From: Actinomyces ruminis | Lineage (GTDB): Bacteria; Actinomycetota; Actinomycetes; Actinomycetales; Actinomycetaceae | Assembly: GCF_002154335.2 (NCBI RefSeq) | Contig: NZ_MTPX02000075.1 | Location: forward strand, 62,001-126,000 | Direction: 5' to 3' | Length of the DNA stretch: 64,000 bases | Shown here: positions 59,950-64,000 of the stretch, piece by piece | Layout: every line of letters begins with the position of its first letter | Position numbering within the stretch: the first letter of the stretch is position 1 | The notes under the pieces: model-generated | Told to the model about the DNA's origin: nothing | Database searches by the model: none | The model's input: the letters and a program-made list of their open reading frames with translations, nothing else | Program-made: the position numbers and the translations under genes

Positions 59950-62908
59950 TCACTCGGGGACGACGGACACCAGCTTGGGGGCGCGCACGATCACCTTGCG
60001 CACGCCGCGGCCGTCCAGCGCGCGGACCACGCCGGAGGCGGCCAGGGCCAGCTTCTCCAGCTCGGCGGCGTCGATGTCGGGGTCGACCTCCAGGCGGTCG
60101 CGGACCTTGCCCTTGACCTGCACCACGCAGGTGACCTTCTCGGCCGCCAGGAGCGCCTCGTCGGCAACCACCGGGAAGGGCTCGTGGGCGAGCGAGCGCT
60201 CGTGTCCGAGGCGCTGCCAGATCTCCTCGCAGATGTGCGGGGCCACGGGCGCGGCCATCAGGCCAGGGCCTCCACCGCCTCGCGCGGCACGGTCTTCAAG
60301 CCGGTGAGGTGGTTGTTGAGCACGATCAGCTTGGCGATCGCCGTGTTCAGGCGCAGACCCTCGTAGTCCTCGCGCACGCCCACAATGGTGCGGGCCACCA
60401 GGCGGCGGGTGGTCTCGTCGGCGGGGGCGTCGGCAACCGTCACCTCCCCGGTGGCCTCGTCGACGACGTTACGCCACAGCCGCTGCAGGAAGCGCTGGGC
60501 GCCGGCGACGGCGCGGGTGTCCCAGGGGCGGTCCTGGTCGAGCGGCCCCATGCTCATCTCGTAGACTCGGAAGGTGTCGGCGCCGTAGGCGTCGTACATC
60601 TCATCCGGGGTGACGATGTTCTTCAGGGACTTGCCCATCTTGCCGTACTCGCGGTTAACGGGCTGCCCCTGCCAGGTGAAGACAGGCTTGCCGTCCTCGT
60701 CCTGGGTCTCCTCCACCTCGTCGGCCGGCACGTACTGCCCGCGGGCATCGGTGTAGGCGTAGGCCTGCACGTAGCCTGGTTGAACAGCCGGTGGTAGGGC
60801 TCGGAGGAGGATACGACCCCCAGGTCGAAGAGCACCTTGTGCCAGAAGCGGGAGTAGAGCAGGTGCAGGACGGCGTGCTCGACACCGCCGACGTACAGGT
60901 CGGTGCCGCCGGAGGTGTTGCCGGCCTCGGGACGCGGCCCCATCCAGTAGGCCTCGTTGGCCGGGTCGACCATGTGCTCGGCGTCGGTGGGGTCGATGTA
61001 GCGCAACTCGTACCAGCAGGAGCCGGCCCACTGGGGCATGGTGTTGGTCTCGCGCCGGTACTTGCGCTTACCGTCACCGAGGTCCAGCTCGACCTCCACC
61101 CACTCAGTCGCCTTACCCAGCGGCGCCTCCGGGGAGGAGGCGGCGTCGTCGGGGTCAAAGGTGCGCGGGGAGTAGTCGCTGACCTCCGGCAGCTCCACCG
61201 GGAGCATGGACTCGGGCAGGGCGTGGGGGCGACCGTCCTCGTCCCAGACGATCGGGAAGGGCTCGCCCCAGTAGCGCTGGCGGGAGAACAGCCAGTCGCG
61301 CAGGCGGTAGGTGACGGCGCCACGACCGTAGCCCTTTTCCTCCAGCCAGACGGTCATGGTGGCCTTGGCCTCGTCCTTACCCATGCCGTTCAAGTCAATC
61401 TCGGCGTTGGCGGAGTTGATGATCTCTCCGTCCCCGGTCCAGGCGGCCTCGTCTAGGGAGAACCCCTCCGGCGGGGCGATGGTGGCGATGACGTCCAGGT
61501 CGTAGGCGCGGGCGAAGTCCCAGTCACGCTGGTCACCGGAGGGGACGGCCATGATGCGCCGGTGCCGTAGCCCATCAGTACGTAATCGGCGACGAATACG
61601 GGCACCTGCTTGCCGTTGACCGGGTTGGTGCCATACAGGCCGGTGAACACGCCGGTCTTGGTGCGCTCCTCGTCGGTGCGCTCGGCCTCGGTGGCCTTGG
61701 CGGCGCGGGCCCGGTAGGCAGCCACTGCCTCGGCCGGGGTGGCGTAACCGCCGGTCCAAGCCTCGCGGGTTCCCTCGGGCCAGGACTGCGGCACGGTCAG
61801 AGCGGCGGCGTCCTGCTCCTCGGGGCCCCCGACAGGCCGCCCAGCAGCGGGTGCTCGGGAGCCACCACCATGAAGGTGGCGCCGAACAGGGTGTCGGGCC
61901 GGGTCGTGTATACGGTCAGCTCGTTCTGGGCGGCGCCGACGGCGTCCGCCCCGGGCAGGGCGAAGGTGACCTCGGCGCCCTCGGAACGACCGATCCAGTT
62001 GCGCTGCATGGTCTTGACCTTCTCGGGCCAGTCCACGGTGTCCAGGTCCTCGGCCAGCCGGTCGCCGTAAGCGGTGATGCGCATCATCCATTGGCGCAGG
62101 TTCCGCTTGAACACGGGGTAGTTGCCGCGCTCGGAGCGGCCCTCGCTGGTGACCTCCTCGTTGGCCAGGACGGTGCCGAGCCCCGGACACCAATTGACCG
62201 GGGCGGAGGAGACGTACGCGAGCCGGTGAGAGTCGACGACGTCGGCCTGTTCCCCTGCAGTCAATTCCGACCAGGGGCGCCCGTCCGGGGTGGACACCTG
62301 CCCGGCGGCGAGCTTGTCGACCAGCTCGCTGACGGGGCGGGCGGCGCCGGTGCCGCGGCCGTCGCGGCGGGGGGCGTCGGGGTCGAACCAGGAGTTGAAC
62401 ACCTGCAGGAAGATCCACTGGGTCCAACGCACGTAGTCCACGTCGATGGTGGCCAGCGAACGGCGCGAGTCGTGGGACAGGCCGAGCCGCCGCAGCTGAC
62501 GGCGCATGTTGGCGATGTTGGCTCGGTGGAGATGCGCGGGTGCTGCCCGGTTTGGACCGCGTACTGTTCGGCCGGCAGGCCAAAGGCGTCGTACCCCATG
62601 GTGTACAGGACATTCTTGCCCGTCATGCGGGTAAAGCGGGCGATGACGTCGGTGGCGATATAGCCCAGCGGGTGGCCCACATGCAGGCCCTTGCCGGAGG
62701 GGTAGGGGAACATGTCCAGCAGGAAGAACTTCTCCTTGGCGGCGTCGGGTCCGGCCAGCGCGCCGGCGGGGTTGTCGGCGTGGAAGGTGCCCTCCTTCTC
62801 CCACCGGTCCTGCCAGGCGGTCTCCAGGCGTCCGGCCAGGGCGGCCGTGTACCGGTAGGGCGTGGCGTTCTGCTCGGCGGTCTGCTGGGCCCGACTGTTC
62901 TCCGTCAT
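59950..62908 (-). CDS. leuS: Leucyl-tRNA synthetase, five frameshifts
   Basis: Leucine charging enzyme. The HIGH-type motif is [16 protein letters not shown] and the KMSKS-type motif GKMGKSLKN. Editing-domain segments such as [23 protein letters not shown] and [10 protein letters not shown] are also present. Frame changes occur near 62530, 61830, 61560, 60780 and 60260; for example, GAGCCAAC stands where GAGGCCAAC is expected. The anticodon-binding and C-terminal parts end with [13 protein letters not shown] and [12 protein letters not shown]. As the gene is essential and otherwise complete, the shifts are almost surely sequence errors. The start is ATG 62908. Confidence 0.96.
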
Positions 62909-63109
62909 CGCGGGGGCGCTCCCTTTAGCTCGTGTGAATGGGGCGGGGCCGCGGTGCCGTCGGCAGGTAGGCCGAACGGCGCACGGCCCCGTTGCTGCGG
63001 GTCAGCCTATCCCCCGCCCGGCCTGGTGCCGGCGTCGGTCCGACTGGTGGAGGCGCGACGCCGGTCACGTGGAACGCCCGGCAGGCGCGTGCGCGGGGCG
63101 GAACCGGTC

Positions 63110-63580
63110 TCAGGTGAGGGCCGGGGAGCCCAGGGAAGCCGGCACGTTCTCGCCCCAGCCGTCCTCGCGCAGGCCGGCACGCAGGCGCTCCATGGCGGCA
63201 TCGAGTTCGGCGTCGGGCACGTCGTGGCGCGCAGCTGCGGGCGCTACATCCGCCTCGCCGCGGATGGGCAGCACATGCAGATGCAGGTGGTCGATCTCGT
63301 AGCCGACCACCATGACGCCGGCGCGCGCAGTACCGAAAACGCGCGTCTGGGTGCGGCCGATGCGCTTGGCGACGACGGCGAGGTGGGCGACGAGTTCGTC
63401 CGAGGCATCCACGTAGGAGGCAACCTGCTGCCGGGGTACAACCAGGACGTGCCCGTCGGTATGCGGGGCGATGGTAGCGAAGGCGACGCAGAGTTCGTCG
63501 GCCCAAACGAAGCGTCCAGGGATCTCGCCGTTGATGATCTTGGTGAACACGGATGGTGCGGGGCTGGTTGTGTCGGTCAC
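63110..63580 (-). CDS. HIT family protein (Hint-like)
   Basis: A small histidine-triad protein with FTKIINGEIPGRFVWADE, HTDGHVLVVPRQQV and the catalytic triad HLHLHVLP. These proteins hydrolyse nucleoside phosphoramidates or related nucleotides. GTG 63580 gives MTDTTSPAPSVF; ATG 63601 in the same frame is an alternative, and neither has a strong ribosome site. The C-terminal 40 residues (AELDAAMERLRAGLREDGW) are helical and slightly longer than usual. Confidence 0.9.
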   Translation of the reverse strand: MTDTTSPAPSVFTKIINGEIPGRFVWADELCVAFATIAPHTDGHVLVVPRQQVASYVDASDELVAHLAVVAKRIGRTQTRVFGTARAGVMVVGYEIDHLHLHVLPIRGEADVAPAAARHDVPDAELDAAMERLRAGLREDGWGENVPASLGSPALT

Positions 63581-63597
63581 AGCCCCAGCGTAGATGA

Positions 63598-64000
63598 TCA
63601 TGCTGCTTGTCTGCCGACTCCGGGCGCGCCAGCACCCACAAACTCCCTGCCGGAACGACGGCGTCCTGTCCCTCCCCCGCCGGGTCGACCACGGGCTGCA
63701 CGGCACGCACGCTGCTGGTGGGCCGGCCACCGTCGGAGGCGTCGCGCCCGACGACGACGATACGAGTGTCCAGCCCGATGCCCGCGCGAGCCAGCCGCTT
63801 GAGGAGAGTCGAGTCGTCGCGGATGCGGCCTACCACTCCGGACTGCCCGATCCGCAGTGTTTCCAGGGCGCACAGGGCGGGAAAGACGACGCTGCCGTCC
63901 GCCGCCGGGATGGGGTCGCCATGCGGGTCCCGGTCCGGGTGGCCCAGGGCGGCGTCAAGGGCGGAAAGCAGCCGGTCGGAGACGGCGTGCTCAAGCACCT
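63598..64000 (-). CDS. DtxR/IdeR-type metal-dependent regulator, C-terminal part
   Basis: The frame enters from beyond the window edge at VLEHAVSDRLLSALDAALGH, the end of the dimerisation domain, with the metal-site-like DPHGDPIP. A FeoA/SH3-like domain follows (LRIGQSGVVGRIRDDSTLLKRLARAGIGL and SLWVLARPE). It should sense Fe2+ or Mn2+ and repress iron or manganese genes. The N-terminal winged helix lies outside the window. In the present frame the protein does not stop but runs into the HIT gene. A stop is reached at 63598 in another frame, so the end is uncertain and probably disturbed by one missing base. Confidence 0.8.

Noticed and set aside
62540-62570. A TTTGGACC word inside leuS as another member of the fold-back array family
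   Set aside because: It is a single copy encoding ordinary LeuS residues, with no periodic partners.
62925-63998. A long fusion of the DtxR-type regulator with downstream sequence
   Set aside because: After SLWVLARPE the frame overlaps the well-supported HIT gene in another frame and becomes Arg/Pro-rich, so the extension is read-through from a probable missing base.

Overview
The window is 64 kb of high-GC DNA. Its gene content and style fit an actinobacterium, most likely Actinomyces or a close relative. Supporting signs are many GTG starts and GTGA/ATGA gene overlaps, a WXG100-like secreted-protein module, a DtxR-type metal regulator, a Trp-rich trp leader, UDP-galactopyranose mutase and the lepA-trmB-hemW and holA-comEC-comEA groupings. 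This placement is inference from sequence features; no database search was run.

Layout. 0-5 kb: tannase-like esterase lipoprotein, NhaD-type antiporter, a membrane protein, and an unknown gene coupled to a broken ImmA/IrrE-type peptidase gene. 5.3-8.9 kb: a visibly less GC-rich island shaped like a lactococcin-972-type bacteriocin locus (small secreted peptide, two FtsX-like membrane halves, ABC ATPase). 8.9-13.4 kb: hemW, trmB and lepA on the minus strand. 13.6-15.9 kb: three-gene WXG100-like export module. 16-21.5 kb: glf, a LytTR two-component system, a family 2 glycosyltransferase and a GtrA-like membrane protein. 21.5-30.5 kb: three GH3 glycosidases, one with its two domains in swapped order and membrane-anchored. 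30.7-39 kb: tryptophan genes: a stand-alone trpB, a leader peptide with attenuator, then trpE-G-D-C-B-A. No trpF is present; actinobacteria commonly use PriA instead. 39-43.9 kb: NarL-type two-component system divergent from a lantibiotic-immunity-like ABC exporter. 43.9-45.1 kb: PemK/MazF-like toxin and rpsT. 45.1-45.96 kb: a non-coding stretch with two fold-back arrays of 19-bp-spaced repeats, the strongest unexplained signal in the window. 46-51.3 kb: a DUF1846 protein and an FMN-riboswitch-controlled riboflavin operon (ribD, ribE, ribBA, ribH). 51.3-64 kb: holA, comEC, comEA, degV, Nudix, a HerA-like ATPase, a GntR regulator with its DUF1648 membrane partner, leuS, HIT protein and the C-terminal part of a DtxR-type regulator.

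Quality warning. About 35 single-gene frame changes occur, including five in leuS, three in lepA and one in holA. Nearly all are explained by one or two missing bases in short G or C runs, and the protein resumes at once in another frame. I read these as sequence-accuracy errors rather than real decay, so most broken genes are listed as CDS spanning their full extent, with approximate shift points. Every apparent fusion, truncation or pseudogene here should be judged against that background.
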